Shown here piece after piece: positions 35,485 through 44,026 of a stretch of DNA of 64,000 bases. The stretch spans positions 1 through 64,000 of the forward strand of contig CAMDDU010000005.1 of assembly GCA_945892985.1 (NCBI GenBank). Reading direction: 5' to 3'. Each line of letters starts with the position of its first letter. Positions within the stretch are counted from its first letter, which is position 1. This stretch comes from CAITSH01 sp945892985 (GTDB lineage: Bacteria > Pseudomonadota > Gammaproteobacteria > Burkholderiales > SG8-39). Both the position numbers and the translations under genes were made by a program. The notes below the pieces were generated by a model. That model was given only the letters and a program-made list of their open reading frames with translations, did no database searches and was not told the DNA's origin.

Positions 35485-36384
35485 ATGATTCGACATAAAA
35501 AACTCAGCTCCCTCACGCTGAACGTCAGCGACCTCGCGCGTTCGGTGGCGTTTTACCGCGACATGGTCGGTCTCGACCTGGTCGAGCAGAACGATCAGGG
35601 CGAGGCTTTTATGTCCTGCAACGGCGATCACCACAACCTGGTGCTGGTGCAGGCGCAGGAGGCGAGCTTCAAGCGCGTCTCCTTCGAACTCGAGGATGAG
35701 GGCCAGATCGCCGTCGCCGAAAAAGTGTTGACCGCGGCCAAGGTGAAGTGGACGCGCATCGAGCCGGCCGAATGCGGCCGCCTGCGCATCGCGCAGGGCC
35801 TGCGCCTCGCCGACCCGACCGGCATCAAGATCGAATTGGTCACCGGTATGAATTCGCGGCCGGGGCGGCACTTTCCGCACCCGATCGCCATCACCCACCT
35901 CAGCCACGTGGTGGTCAACGTGCCGGACTTCGCCGACACGCTGCGCTTTTACACCGACGTGCTGAACTTCCGTGTCTCCGACTATCGCCACGAGCCAAGC
36001 GGCGAGCGCTACTTTGCCTTCATGCGCTGTTTTCCCAACCCGTATCACCATGCCTTTGCGCTGCTTGCCGCCGCCAAGCCGACGTTCTTTCACATGGCCT
36101 TCCATGCCAAGACGCTGGACGACCTGATGTTAGGCCGCAACCGCCTGCTCAAGGCCGGCGTCACGGTGGCCCCCACACCCGGCCGCCATATGGCCTCTGG
36201 CAGCGTGTTCCAGTACTTCGCCGACCCGGACGGGTTCACTGTCGAGTACACGCAGGGCATGGAGGAGTTCCCGGAAGAAGGCGCGCGCCAGCCGCGCAAT
36301 CTGGACAAGAGCTACGCCACTACCGACATCTGGGAGGGCGAGAGGCCGACCAACCTGCCCAACCTGGGTCGGGTGGAGGTATAA
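35485..36384 (+). CDS. VOC-superfamily protein, extradiol dioxygenase type
   Basis: 299 aa with two glyoxalase/bleomycin-type modules: residues about 5-115 (LSSLTLNVSDLARSVAFYRD) and about 135-270 (ITHLSHVVVNVPDFADTLRF). Metal ligands of type I extradiol dioxygenases are visible in the second module: His in THLSHVV, His in FFHMAFHA and Glu in DGFTVEYTQGM. A catechol or related diol would be its substrate. It closes the ThDP/Bug/decarboxylase block. ATG 35485 with GGAGCG upstream; the open frame before it is non-coding. Confidence 0.78.
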   Translation: MIRHKKLSSLTLNVSDLARSVAFYRDMVGLDLVEQNDQGEAFMSCNGDHHNLVLVQAQEASFKRVSFELEDEGQIAVAEKVLTAAKVKWTRIEPAECGRLRIAQGLRLADPTGIKIELVTGMNSRPGRHFPHPIAITHLSHVVVNVPDFADTLRFYTDVLNFRVSDYRHEPSGERYFAFMRCFPNPYHHAFALLAAAKPTFFHMAFHAKTLDDLMLGRNRLLKAGVTVAPTPGRHMASGSVFQYFADPDGFTVEYTQGMEEFPEEGARQPRNLDKSYATTDIWEGERPTNLPNLGRVEV

Positions 36385-36417
36385 GCCGGTGGCAGAATGA
36401 AAATTCCAAAATCACGG

Positions 36418-36510
36418 GTCATTGCGAGGAGCATAGCGACGAAGCAATCTCGTGGTATTGCCGCGAGCGGCACAACAGCGACGAGATTGCTTCGCTGCGC
36501 TCGCAATGAC
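36418..36510. repeat. Long palindromic repeat, isolated copy
   Basis: One CATTGCGAG...CTCGCAATG element in the orientation of the 16-17 kb array, with the loop GTGGTATTGCCGCGAGCGGC in place of the usual loops. It separates the VOC gene from Bug receptor 3 and ends 28 bp before that start codon. Confidence 0.85.
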
Positions 36511-36538
36511 ACCACTCATTTTGAAATGGACTCATAAC

Positions 36539-37495
36539 ATGACCCGCACACTGCTCGCCTTGTTTTGCCTCGCCGCCTCACTGGCGCAAGCACAGGACTA
36601 TCCGACCCGCGCCATCCGGTTGATCGTGCCTTTTGCGCCCGGCGGCGTTACCGATACCAGCGCGCGCGTGGTGGCCGACCGTCTCTCGACGCGACTGGGG
36701 CAGCAGGTGGTGGTGGAGAACCGCGCCGGCGCCAGCGGCAACATCGGCACCCAGCAGGTGGCGCAGGCGGCGCCCGATGGCTACACCCTGGTGCTGGGCT
36801 TTGACGGCACCATGGTGATCAATCCCTGGGTGTTTCCCAATATTCCCTTCGACACGATCAAGGACTTCGTGCCGATAACCAAGCTCGGTGACGCCACCCT
36901 CATCATGGTGGCGCATCCGAGCGTGGCGGCGAATAGCATGAAGGAGCTCATCGCGCTGGCCAAGGCCAAACCCGGCACGCTCTCCTACGGCACATCGGGC
37001 ACCGGCGGCACACCGCACCTCGCCGGCGAACTGCTGAACCAGCGCGCCGGTATTTCACTGGTGCATATCCCCTATAAAGGCGGCGGGCAGGCGCTGGGTG
37101 ATGTGGTCGGCGGGCAGATCCCGCTGGTGTATACGGCGATTGCCTCGGCGCAACAGTACGTCAAGAGCGGCCGGCTCAAGGCCTTGGGCGTGTCCGGGGC
37201 AAAACGCGCCGGTTCGCTGCCCGATGTGCCGACCTTCATCGAAAACGGACTCGATGGCTTTGTTGTCGATTCCTGGGTCGGCGTGTTCGCGCCGGCAAAG
37301 ACGCCGCGCGCCATTATCGACAAACTGCAGCGCGAACTGGTCGCGGTGCTGGCGATGCCCGAAGTACGCGAGCGTTTCGCCGTGTTGGGCATTGAACCGG
37401 TTGGCAATACCCCCGAGCAGTTTGGCGAGCAGGTGCGCGCAGACCTGGCCAAATGGGAAAAGGTCGTCAAGCAGGCTAACATCAAGACTGAGTGA
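36539..37495 (+). CDS. Bug/TctC-type periplasmic receptor 3
   Basis: 318 aa. Signal peptide cut at SLAQAQ, mature start YPTRAIRLIVPFAPGGVTD. NRAGASGNIGTQQVAQAA, LVHIPYKGGGQALGDVVGG and the closing KWEKVVKQANIKTE are family sequences. ATG 36539 lies just past a palindromic repeat and has no strong Shine-Dalgarno sequence. Its TGA shares a base with the ATG of the PIN-domain gene (TGATG), an unusual coupling for a receptor gene. Confidence 0.9.
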   Translation: MTRTLLALFCLAASLAQAQDYPTRAIRLIVPFAPGGVTDTSARVVADRLSTRLGQQVVVENRAGASGNIGTQQVAQAAPDGYTLVLGFDGTMVINPWVFPNIPFDTIKDFVPITKLGDATLIMVAHPSVAANSMKELIALAKAKPGTLSYGTSGTGGTPHLAGELLNQRAGISLVHIPYKGGGQALGDVVGGQIPLVYTAIASAQQYVKSGRLKALGVSGAKRAGSLPDVPTFIENGLDGFVVDSWVGVFAPAKTPRAIIDKLQRELVAVLAMPEVRERFAVLGIEPVGNTPEQFGEQVRADLAKWEKVVKQANIKTE

Positions 37496-37953
37496 TGGAC
37501 GAATTGTGTCCGGTGCTGTTGCTGGACACCAATGTGGTGCTCGACTGGCTGGCGTTTGGTGACACCGCGATCGTGCCCATCGCCGAGGCCGTCGCAAGCG
37601 GGCGTGTAAGGCTCATCAGCAGCGCCGCCTGCATCGACGAGTTGCAGCGCGCGCTCGGTTACAAGGCGATCAAACTTGATGCGGCGGCGCAGGCGAGGGC
37701 TCTGGCGACATATCGCGGCAGGGTGGATCTGCGCGATGCCCCGCCCGAAGGGAGCCTGCCCATGCTGCCGCGCTGCGAAGACCGCGACGATCAGAAATTC
37801 CTCGAACTTGCCTGGCATGCCCGCGCGCGTTGGCTGGTGAGCCGCGACAAAGCCCTGCTCAAACTCGCGCCCAAACTGGCGCGTATGGGCCGTTTCGCGG
37901 TCATCCCACCGGCCGCTTTTTCGGCTGCCTTGCAGGCGCTGCCGGCTGCATAG
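37495..37953 (+). CDS. PIN-domain protein, putative solitary toxin-type nuclease
   Basis: 152 aa. The PIN fold is shown by PVLLLDTNVVLDWLAF (first Asp), SSAACIDELQRALGY (Glu), CEDRDDQKFLELAWHA (Asp pair) and WLVSRDKALLK (last Asp), so all acidic metal ligands are present. It belongs to the COG1569-like type rather than classical VapC. No antitoxin-sized gene precedes it; the upstream gene is Bug receptor 3, which it overlaps by one base. GTG 37492 is an alternative start. Action on RNA is inferred from family. Confidence 0.75.
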   Translation: MDELCPVLLLDTNVVLDWLAFGDTAIVPIAEAVASGRVRLISSAACIDELQRALGYKAIKLDAAAQARALATYRGRVDLRDAPPEGSLPMLPRCEDRDDQKFLELAWHARARWLVSRDKALLKLAPKLARMGRFAVIPPAAFSAALQALPAA

Positions 37954-37969
37954 CCCCGCCAGGGGGTGG

Positions 37970-38000
37970 CTGGAAAGCCACGCCAGGCGGGCGTTTCCAG
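37970..38000. repeat. 31-bp palindromic element, best-conserved copy
   Basis: CTGGAAAGCCACGCCAGGCG followed by GGCGTTTCCAG: ends CTGGAAA and TTTCCAG are exact complements. Other copies lie at 8665-8695, 8702-8732, 16241-16271, 16523-16553, 16796-16826, 39075-39105, 40453-40483, 54322-54352 and (degenerate) 59092-59122. All are exactly 31 bp and all are intergenic, mostly just after stop codons. This resembles REP-type elements. Confidence 0.85.
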
Positions 38001-38015
38001 GCGGTATACGAATTT

Positions 38016-38519
38016 TCAGTGGGCCTTGGGGCCGTGAGCCGGCATGGCCGTGCCCGCCTGCAGCAGGCTTGGGTCAAGCATGCCGAAGATCATCGCAACG
38101 TGCGCCACCACCAGGAATAGCGCGACCAGTGATGCGTGCAATTTGAGCTTGGCCTCGGTACTTTGTCCGCGGGCGATGAGACCGAGGTCGAGCAAAGCCA
38201 TGCCCAGCAGCGGCACAATGCCAGACAGGTAGGCCGTCACCGCGATGACATCTGCCGCACCACGCCACCCGCCGCCCATGGTGAGCGGAATCGCGGCGGT
38301 GAACAGCAGGTAGCCGAACACGCCGGTGAAGTAAATGCCGCCGGTAATGCTGGCGGCGCGGTTGATGTTGCGAACCGGCCCCTCGGTCTGGCGCGTGAAC
38401 AAAATAAACAATTCGGTGATCGCCACCGTTTCGGCCAACACGACCGGGATGGCCATGAAGAGGATGAGGTTCCAGGGCTGGTTGGTGGCCAGCAATTCCA
38501 TGTAATGGGTCATTGTCAT
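38016..38519 (-). CDS. Small integral membrane protein, unknown function
   Basis: 167 aa with four predicted membrane segments: NLILFMAIPVVLAETVAI, ITGGIYFTGVFGYLLFTAAI, VIAVTAYLSGIVPLLGMALL and ASLVALFLVVAHVAMIFGML. A His-containing C-terminal tail (AHGPKAH) ends it. ATG 38519 has a GGAGA site; an upstream in-frame ATG would add 12 polar residues. It follows a small exported Cys-rich protein gene on the same strand; the two may form a unit. No function is assigned. Confidence 0.7.
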   Translation of the reverse strand: MTMTHYMELLATNQPWNLILFMAIPVVLAETVAITELFILFTRQTEGPVRNINRAASITGGIYFTGVFGYLLFTAAIPLTMGGGWRGAADVIAVTAYLSGIVPLLGMALLDLGLIARGQSTEAKLKLHASLVALFLVVAHVAMIFGMLDPSLLQAGTAMPAHGPKAH

Positions 38520-38599
38520 GATGATTCTCCGTGATGCTCTGTCAAAGATGAACACAATCGTGCGCGGGCACGAAGGTGCGAATATTCAGGCGGGAACAA

Positions 38600-38944
38600 T
38601 CAGCGGATTGGTGGCGGGTGGTCCGGTGGTGGCGCGTCGATCAGCCGCAGCGGAAGCAACACCGCTGTGCTCGCCATCGAGGGTGAGCGCTGCACGCAAG
38701 CCGCTTGCGGCGACAATGCCGGTGCAAGACTCAAATCGCAGGCGATCTGGCAGGACGCATCGACGTGCCCGCTGTCCGCAGGGGATTGCGCCGGCTGGGT
38801 GTGGTCCGTGCAGTCGTCGCCGGTCGCAAAGACCGGCGCTGCCGTCATGTGCCCTGGTTCCGCGGCAAAGGCATAGGCTGAGGGCAGCCCGCGCAACAGC
38901 ACAGCGGCAATCAGCAAAAAAACGACGCGGGTGGACGGGCGCAT
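38600..38944 (-). CDS. Small exported Cys/His-containing protein
   Basis: 114 aa, unknown. A signal peptide ends near PSAYAFA. The mature part has Cys and His spaced as possible metal ligands (GDDCTDHTQ, DASCQIACDL, AACVQ) and a Pro-rich end (IDAPPPDHPPPIR). Composition and architecture recall the first gene of the copper block at 9193. It is followed 80 bp downstream by the four-span membrane protein. Confidence 0.5.
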   Translation of the reverse strand: MRPSTRVVFLLIAAVLLRGLPSAYAFAAEPGHMTAAPVFATGDDCTDHTQPAQSPADSGHVDASCQIACDLSLAPALSPQAACVQRSPSMASTAVLLPLRLIDAPPPDHPPPIR

Positions 38945-39171
38945 AGCGGATAGATCACCTTAAAGAACCGGGTTCATTCTCCCGCCGCGCGCCCGGCACG
39001 TGGTTGATCCATATCAAAGGGCGGCGCGTACCTGGCAAAGCCTAGTGTGCGTGGCCGGCGCCGGGAACACTTGCCCGGAAGGCCGCGCCAGACGGGCATT
39101 TCCAGTCTATTTTGAGGTCGTGAAAATATGAGTCGCAAGAGGGGCAAACCCCTCAATGGCCATACCCACAG

Positions 39172-39597
39172 TCAGTCGCTTGTGTCTATAGCCGCCAGGT
39201 AAAACGCCAATGCTCTCGGCGCGGTAAAGCGGGACACCGTGAGGCCGTGACATACGCGCGCGAAAATGTCTCCCGCAAGCATGCCTTGGGACACAAGCAG
39301 ACTTCGCTTGACCCCATCCACGAGTTTCTGTGAGGCTTCAATTCGGGCCTGGGCGTAGTAGATGTAACTCTTGTGCCTGATGAACGGGTGATCGCCCGCG
39401 TGCAATTCGCAAGCTGGATCGTGTGGCACATTCGGATAAATGGTTGTGACACCGACGAGGAGCGAATGTCTGGCGTCGTAATTCAATACCTGAACCGGAT
39501 CGGTCAGGAGAATGAACAGGTGTTTTTGATCAGGATCGTGCGCTGGGCCCGACGGAACGAGCAAGGTTGCCCGTTGGTAGGGCAGGAACAAACTCAC
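39172..39597 (-). CDS. Putative toxin partner of a Panacea-type antitoxin
   Basis: 141 aa, family not recognised. No signal or membrane segment. The sequence has a beta-rich look (RATLLVPSGPAHDPDQKHLF; LLVGVTTIYPN) and the motif LHAGDHPFIRHKSYIYYAQA. Its ATG overlaps the stop of the upstream Panacea-domain gene by 4 bp. In PanAT loci the gene tied to a Panacea-domain antitoxin is a toxin, with very diverse folds, so this protein is a candidate toxin. A PemK/MazF-like barrel is a guess from the beta pattern only. Confidence 0.5.
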   Translation of the reverse strand: MSLFLPYQRATLLVPSGPAHDPDQKHLFILLTDPVQVLNYDARHSLLVGVTTIYPNVPHDPACELHAGDHPFIRHKSYIYYAQARIEASQKLVDGVKRSLLVSQGMLAGDIFARVCHGLTVSRFTAPRALAFYLAAIDTSD

Positions 39598-40151
39598 AAG
39601 CTCGCAAAGAGCCTGTCTATGCTGCGCTGTTGCTCAACGCGTTTCCCGAGCTTCTTGGCTTCAGACGCGGTGCGACCCAGCGCTTTGAATATTTCTTCGT
39701 AATCGATGGGGATGGACGAGCCGTTCGGGTCTTGCCATTCCTTGCAATAGCGATGGACGTAGTCAACGAGTTTCCATTGATCCATTTTGCCGAACTTGGT
39801 ATGGACGGAATCAAGCACGTCGATGTTCGCTTCGCTCAGTGCATCCAGCGATTCACGCGTGGCTTTGCGCTTAAGCGATACGGCATAGTCGGCTTGGTCT
39901 GCGATCCAGTAATTCCAGCCGTGCTCGGCCGACTTGGCCGCGCCCTTGATGAAGTTGAAAGTCTGGGACAGGACGGGGCCGTGGTCCATTGAAACGTATC
40001 GGTCACCCGAGATCGGATGACCGTGGCGTTTCATGGACGCTCTGTCGGCGAGGTACAGGAGTTTGATGAGCTTCAGATAGTTCATGCGCCCCTTCTCTTG
40101 CCCGAGAAGGTAGGCCGCCATCTGAGCAACGCGTTGCTCGCTAAACATCAT
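39594..40151 (-). CDS. Panacea (DUF4065, SocA-like) domain antitoxin
   Basis: 185 aa. The Panacea/DUF4065 signature is clear: MAAYLLGQEKGRMNYLKLIK, LLYLADRASMKRHGHPISGD and VSMDHGPVLSQTFNFIKG. This domain includes the Caulobacter SocA proteolytic adaptor and the antitoxins of PanAT modules. A C-terminal helical part (YEEIFKALGRTASEAKKLGK) completes it. A GGGGGA site lies right before ATG 40151; ATG 40148 is equally possible. It overlaps the 141-aa gene (ATGA), giving antitoxin-then-toxin order. Confidence 0.82.
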   Translation of the reverse strand: MMFSEQRVAQMAAYLLGQEKGRMNYLKLIKLLYLADRASMKRHGHPISGDRYVSMDHGPVLSQTFNFIKGAAKSAEHGWNYWIADQADYAVSLKRKATRESLDALSEANIDVLDSVHTKFGKMDQWKLVDYVHRYCKEWQDPNGSSIPIDYEEIFKALGRTASEAKKLGKRVEQQRSIDRLFASL

Positions 40152-40166
40152 TCCCCCAATGCCTGA

Positions 40167-40334
40167 GTCCGAATTGCCGGTGTGCGATCGGGTACGCCAG
40201 GGCAACTACCAGAAGGCAAAAAGATTGTAGCCAAGTTTCAGATGTGGTGCGAGGACATTGACCGGACGGTGTATCGGCATTTCAGCGCAATGCTGAACCT
40301 CGGTTGCCAGTTTCCGATCCTGCAGAAACGCTGA
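40167..40334 (+). pseudogene. Possible 3' remnant of an unknown gene
   Basis: In the 340-bp gap after the Panacea gene, one plus-strand frame is open from 40167 to TGA 40332-40334 without a start codon. It reads like protein: GQLPEGKKIVAKFQMWCEDI then DRTVYRHFSAMLNLGCQFPI. It may be the C-terminus of a gene cut off when the toxin-antitoxin locus arrived. The rest of the gap holds the inverted repeat CGATCGTTCG (40381-40390) and a 31-bp palindrome (40453-40483). Confidence 0.3.
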
Positions 40335-40491
40335 TCTCGCTTGGAACGCACTTCAAAACTGAAAGTAAAGAATACCGAACGATCGTTCGAAAGTCAATCG
40401 CTCGCGTCCGGGAAAGGCTGGTCATCGGGCATCAATTTCGCGCCACTATTGGCTGGAAACCCGCGCTAGTCGGTCGTTTCCAGCCTCCGCC

Positions 40492-41457
40492 TTAGTTAAT
40501 CGTCGCCCCGGTCTCTTTCACCACCTTGCCCCACTTGTCGTATTCGCTGCGCAGCAGCGCGGTAAATTCCTCCGGGCTGCTGGTGCTCACCTCGACGCCG
40601 GCAGCGAGTATGAGTTTCCGCGTCTCGGCCGAGCTGAGCGCCTTGGTGATTTCATTGTTCAGGCGGATGACAATGTCACGCGGCAGGCCCGCAGGCCCGA
40701 GCAGCCCCAGCCAGATGGTGGCGTCGTAGCCCTTGATGCCAGCTTCGTCCATGGTCGGCACGTCGGGCAGGTCGGGCGAGCGCTTGCGCGTGGTGACGGC
40801 AAGCGCACGCAGCCGGCCGCTGGGGATGTAGGGCAGGGCATTGGGCATGCCGACAAATCCGAGCTGCACCTGGCCGCCGACAATATCCTGCATTGCCTGG
40901 CCGCTGCCCTTGTAGGGCACGTGATTGATTTGCACGCCGCCCATGGTGGCGAACATCGCGCCGACCAGGTGCTGTGCGCTGCCGTTGCCCGACGAGGCGT
41001 AATCGAGCTTGCCCGGCTGCGCTTTGGCCAGCGCCAGCAGGTCGGCCACCGATTTCACCGGCAGTTTGGGATTGGCGATCAGCACGTACGGGCCCTCTAC
41101 AAGCTTCATGATTGGCGTGAAGTCCTTGAACACGTCGTAGGGCATGGACTTGTACAACCACGGGCTGCTCACCTGCGTGGTCGAGACCATCACCAGGGTG
41201 TAGCCATCGGGTTTGGACTTGGCGACGTAATCGCTGCCTATGGTCGAGCCGGCCCCCGGCTTGTTCTCGATGACCACCGGTTGGCCGAGCGACTCGGTGA
41301 GTTTTTGTCCGAGAATGCGCGCCACCACGTCGGTAAAGCCGCCGGGTGAGAAGGGCACCACCAGCTTGACCGGTCGTGATGGCCAGGCCTGCGCCTGCGC
41401 CAGTGAGGCCGCAAGGAACAAGGTGATGGCGGCGGTGGCGCGCAGGGTCTGTCTCAT
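40492..41457 (-). CDS. Bug/TctC-type periplasmic receptor 4
   Basis: 321 aa. Signal peptide cut at SLAQAQ, mature start AWPSRPVKLVVPFSPGGFTD. NKPGAGSTIGSDYVAKSKPD and INHVPYKGSGQAMQDIVGGQ follow. It is encoded 5 bp after the alpha/beta hydrolase gene, whose 3' end supplies the GAGG ribosome site, so the two are one transcript. The receptor probably imports the acid that the hydrolase releases or consumes. Confidence 0.9.
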   Translation of the reverse strand: MRQTLRATAAITLFLAASLAQAQAWPSRPVKLVVPFSPGGFTDVVARILGQKLTESLGQPVVIENKPGAGSTIGSDYVAKSKPDGYTLVMVSTTQVSSPWLYKSMPYDVFKDFTPIMKLVEGPYVLIANPKLPVKSVADLLALAKAQPGKLDYASSGNGSAQHLVGAMFATMGGVQINHVPYKGSGQAMQDIVGGQVQLGFVGMPNALPYIPSGRLRALAVTTRKRSPDLPDVPTMDEAGIKGYDATIWLGLLGPAGLPRDIVIRLNNEITKALSSAETRKLILAAGVEVSTSSPEEFTALLRSEYDKWGKVVKETGATIN

Positions 41458-41462
41458 CGATG

Positions 41463-42392
41463 TCAGCCTCGATAGAGCGGTTCGGGTTGGGTGAAGAAGG
41501 AATGCAATATGTGATAGGCCATGAGGTAATTCTTTTGCTGGAAGCTCGCGTGCGAGATGCCGGCCATGACGGTGAACTGCTTGTCGTTGTTGGGCAGCTT
41601 TTTGTAGAACGCAATGAGGTCGTTAAAGCTGGCGATGCCATCGTATTCACCACGCATGACGATGCACGGCACGCTTATTTTTTCCGGGTCGACGAGCGGC
41701 AGTTTCGAGCACATGTCGACGTAGGTGCCGGTGGGCATGGAGTCATCGAGTGTCAGGATGGCGTCGGCGAAGGCGTTGACCGTGGCCTTGTCGGCGGTGT
41801 CCGGGTGGTCGCGCGTGAACACGCTCTCGACAAAGGCGCGGTCTATGGGGCGGCGGTTCTTGGCGATAAACTCGGGCAGTTTTTTCTTGCGCTGTTCCAA
41901 TGTCGGGCTGTCCGCGCCGGTCCAGACAAAGGCGTCGAGCGCCACGCGCGCCACGCGCTCCGGGTGGCGCTGCGCGAACAGCGCGGCCTTGAGGGCGCCC
42001 GATGAGATGCCGTAGACCAGCAGCTTTTTCGCACCGGTGGTTTTGGTGATGTAGTCGCTGGCTGCCTCCAGGTCATCGGCGCCGTTGGAGATGTCGGCGT
42101 TGATCGGGCGCGTCTTGGTCGAGCGGCCGTAGCCCTCGTTGTCCAGCGACCAGGTGTCAAAGCCGCGGTCGCGGAACCAGTCCATCACCGAAGAGTAGGG
42201 CCGGCCGGGCACGCTCAGGTCGAAGGTCGGTTGCGAGGCCATGGACGAGCCGTGCACGAACAGAATGGTACCGGCGTGTGCGATCCCGGCCTTGGCCGGC
42301 TTTTGCCACATGAACAGCTTGATTTCGTCCGCGCCGGCTTGCCTGCTGGTCCAATGATCCTTGCCGCCTGTCCACGTGACTGCTGTGCGCAT
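41463..42392 (-). CDS. Alpha/beta hydrolase
   Basis: 309 aa, probably cytoplasmic. The nucleophile elbow is GISSG (Ser130); the oxyanion HGSS follows strand 3 (TILFVHGSSMASQP), and the catalytic His is probably in MAGISHASFQ (about residue 283). A long insertion (WTGADSPTLEQRKKKLPEF) forms the lid. ATG 42392 used; an upstream in-frame ATG is less likely. Substrate unknown; pairing with Bug receptor 4 suggests an ester or amide of a carboxylic acid. Confidence 0.78.
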   Translation of the reverse strand: MRTAVTWTGGKDHWTSRQAGADEIKLFMWQKPAKAGIAHAGTILFVHGSSMASQPTFDLSVPGRPYSSVMDWFRDRGFDTWSLDNEGYGRSTKTRPINADISNGADDLEAASDYITKTTGAKKLLVYGISSGALKAALFAQRHPERVARVALDAFVWTGADSPTLEQRKKKLPEFIAKNRRPIDRAFVESVFTRDHPDTADKATVNAFADAILTLDDSMPTGTYVDMCSKLPLVDPEKISVPCIVMRGEYDGIASFNDLIAFYKKLPNNDKQFTVMAGISHASFQQKNYLMAYHILHSFFTQPEPLYRG

Positions 42393-42562
42393 GTTTTCCC
42401 CGATTTTGTGTTGTTGGTTGCGCGTCTCAAAGCGCACACTTAGTCTAACTTAGGGGCAGATCGGTGTGTATGTAGAAATCATCGTTAAGGTGATTCAAGA
42501 GTTTGGAAATTTGCAGGGCACGGATAAGGGAAAGCCGTGCTTTGCGTGCCTGATCAGACTCT

Positions 42563-44026
42563 TTACCTGAGCGTGACTTCCATATTGCCGCTGCGAACGT
42601 AGACCTTGCGTAGATCGCGGCGGCGCGCCAGCGCGGCTACGAGTTTGACAAATGAGGCTCCCCCGGTTGCGTACTCTAGCCGTGGCGCGCCAGCGGCGCG
42701 CATTGTGGCGATTTCGCTCTCGGGCGCAAGCAGCCGCAATATCAAATCTTCGTCGCTGAGTCTTGCGCCGCCGAGCTGTTTTCGCACGTCCTTGAGCGAG
42801 GGTTCCGCTGGTGGGACGGACAGTTCGCGTGCGCGTGAGCGGTCGAGAATTCGATCCCTGATTCCCGCATCCATGGATTCGGCGGCTTCGTTTCCCCAGC
42901 GCCCGAGGGCAAATTCGATGACTTCGTCGGATACCTGGGCATAGCGTTGCCCAGTCATGATGTTTAGCACAGCCTGGCTCCCTACAAACTGCGAAAACGG
43001 CGTCACCATGATCGGATAGCCAAAATCGATGCGGACGCGGGCCACCTCTTCCAGCACTTCGGGCAGGCGCGCGCTCATGCCAAGTTGCGCAACCTGGCTT
43101 CGCAGGTGTGAAATGACGCCGCCGGGAATGTGATGCAGGTATTGCTCGACGTCATATTCGAGCGGTGCGCCGACAGGCATTTTTTCGTTGCGTGCAATTT
43201 CCGCGAAATGCTCGCCCACCGAGCGCAGTGATTCCAGCGCCAATTGCGGCGCGTAACCGAGTAACTGTGCGTTTCGGGCAACATTGAACACCGACGGCTG
43301 GGCCGCACCGTTGGCAAGCGGTGGAATACCGGTGTGAACGATGCGTATGCCGAGCTTCACCGCCTCGAGGTAGCAGATCGGCGCAAGGCCAGTAGTGCAG
43401 TGGCTGTGCAGTTCGATCTGACCGGGAAAGTCCTTCAATGCGGCGAGCAGCGCAGGCACGAGGGTGGTGGTCCGCTCTGGAGTCAGCAACCCGGCTGGAT
43501 CCTTGAGGTATATCACTTCGGGTCGCAGCTTTGCAGCTTCGAGCGCCTTGCGCGCATAGTAGGCGTCGGTATGGCGCGGAGAAATTGAATAGACGAGCGC
43601 AAGCGCACTCTGGCCGCCCGCCTTTCGCACGTAATCGACCGTCTCCGGAATGCGGTTTCCCATGTCATTGGATGATTCCATGACTTGAAAGCGTCGTATG
43701 CCGCGCGCAGCGAGGCACTTGATGTAAGCCTCCAGCACCGGCAACGGCGTCACATCAAAGGTTGTCACGCTCGGCAGCATCATGAAGCCCATGGGGGTCT
43801 TGCGTATTTTTCCGGCGAGCAGGCTCAGTTTTTCCCACGGATCTTCCTTGAGGTCGCGAACACATTTTTTTAGGTGGCCCGATCCCATAACCTCTATGCC
43901 CTTGAACCCGGCTTCATCAAGCCGTTCGGCGACAGGCAGCATCATCCCGACCGTGATGTTCTGCGCCCACAGGCTATGGGGACCGTCGCGCAGCGTGGTG
44001 TCGACGAAGTATAGGTTGTCTGTCAT
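42563..44026 (-). CDS. 5S-type carboxyltransferase subunit of a biotin-dependent carboxylase
   Basis: 487 aa TIM-barrel carboxyltransferase of the pyruvate carboxylase/OadA class without fused BCCP. FVDTTLRDGPHSLWAQN corresponds to the LRDxxQS opening; IYLKDPAGLLTPE matches the KDMAGLL metal-Lys strand; LHSHCTTGLAP retains the HxH metal ligands. The usual LRGQN substrate loop is replaced by MLPSVTTF and the ATR after LRD...QS is missing, so pyruvate/oxaloacetate may not be the substrate. It is last in the operon, overlapping the biotin carboxylase gene by 4 bp. Confidence 0.82.
   Translation of the reverse strand: MTDNLYFVDTTLRDGPHSLWAQNITVGMMLPVAERLDEAGFKGIEVMGSGHLKKCVRDLKEDPWEKLSLLAGKIRKTPMGFMMLPSVTTFDVTPLPVLEAYIKCLAARGIRRFQVMESSNDMGNRIPETVDYVRKAGGQSALALVYSISPRHTDAYYARKALEAAKLRPEVIYLKDPAGLLTPERTTTLVPALLAALKDFPGQIELHSHCTTGLAPICYLEAVKLGIRIVHTGIPPLANGAAQPSVFNVARNAQLLGYAPQLALESLRSVGEHFAEIARNEKMPVGAPLEYDVEQYLHHIPGGVISHLRSQVAQLGMSARLPEVLEEVARVRIDFGYPIMVTPFSQFVGSQAVLNIMTGQRYAQVSDEVIEFALGRWGNEAAESMDAGIRDRILDRSRARELSVPPAEPSLKDVRKQLGGARLSDEDLILRLLAPESEIATMRAAGAPRLEYATGGASFVKLVAALARRRDLRKVYVRSGNMEVTLR

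Noticed and set aside
40304..40495. 63-codon frame on the plus strand
   Set aside because: It runs into a 31-bp palindrome and has no protein-like features or ribosome site.
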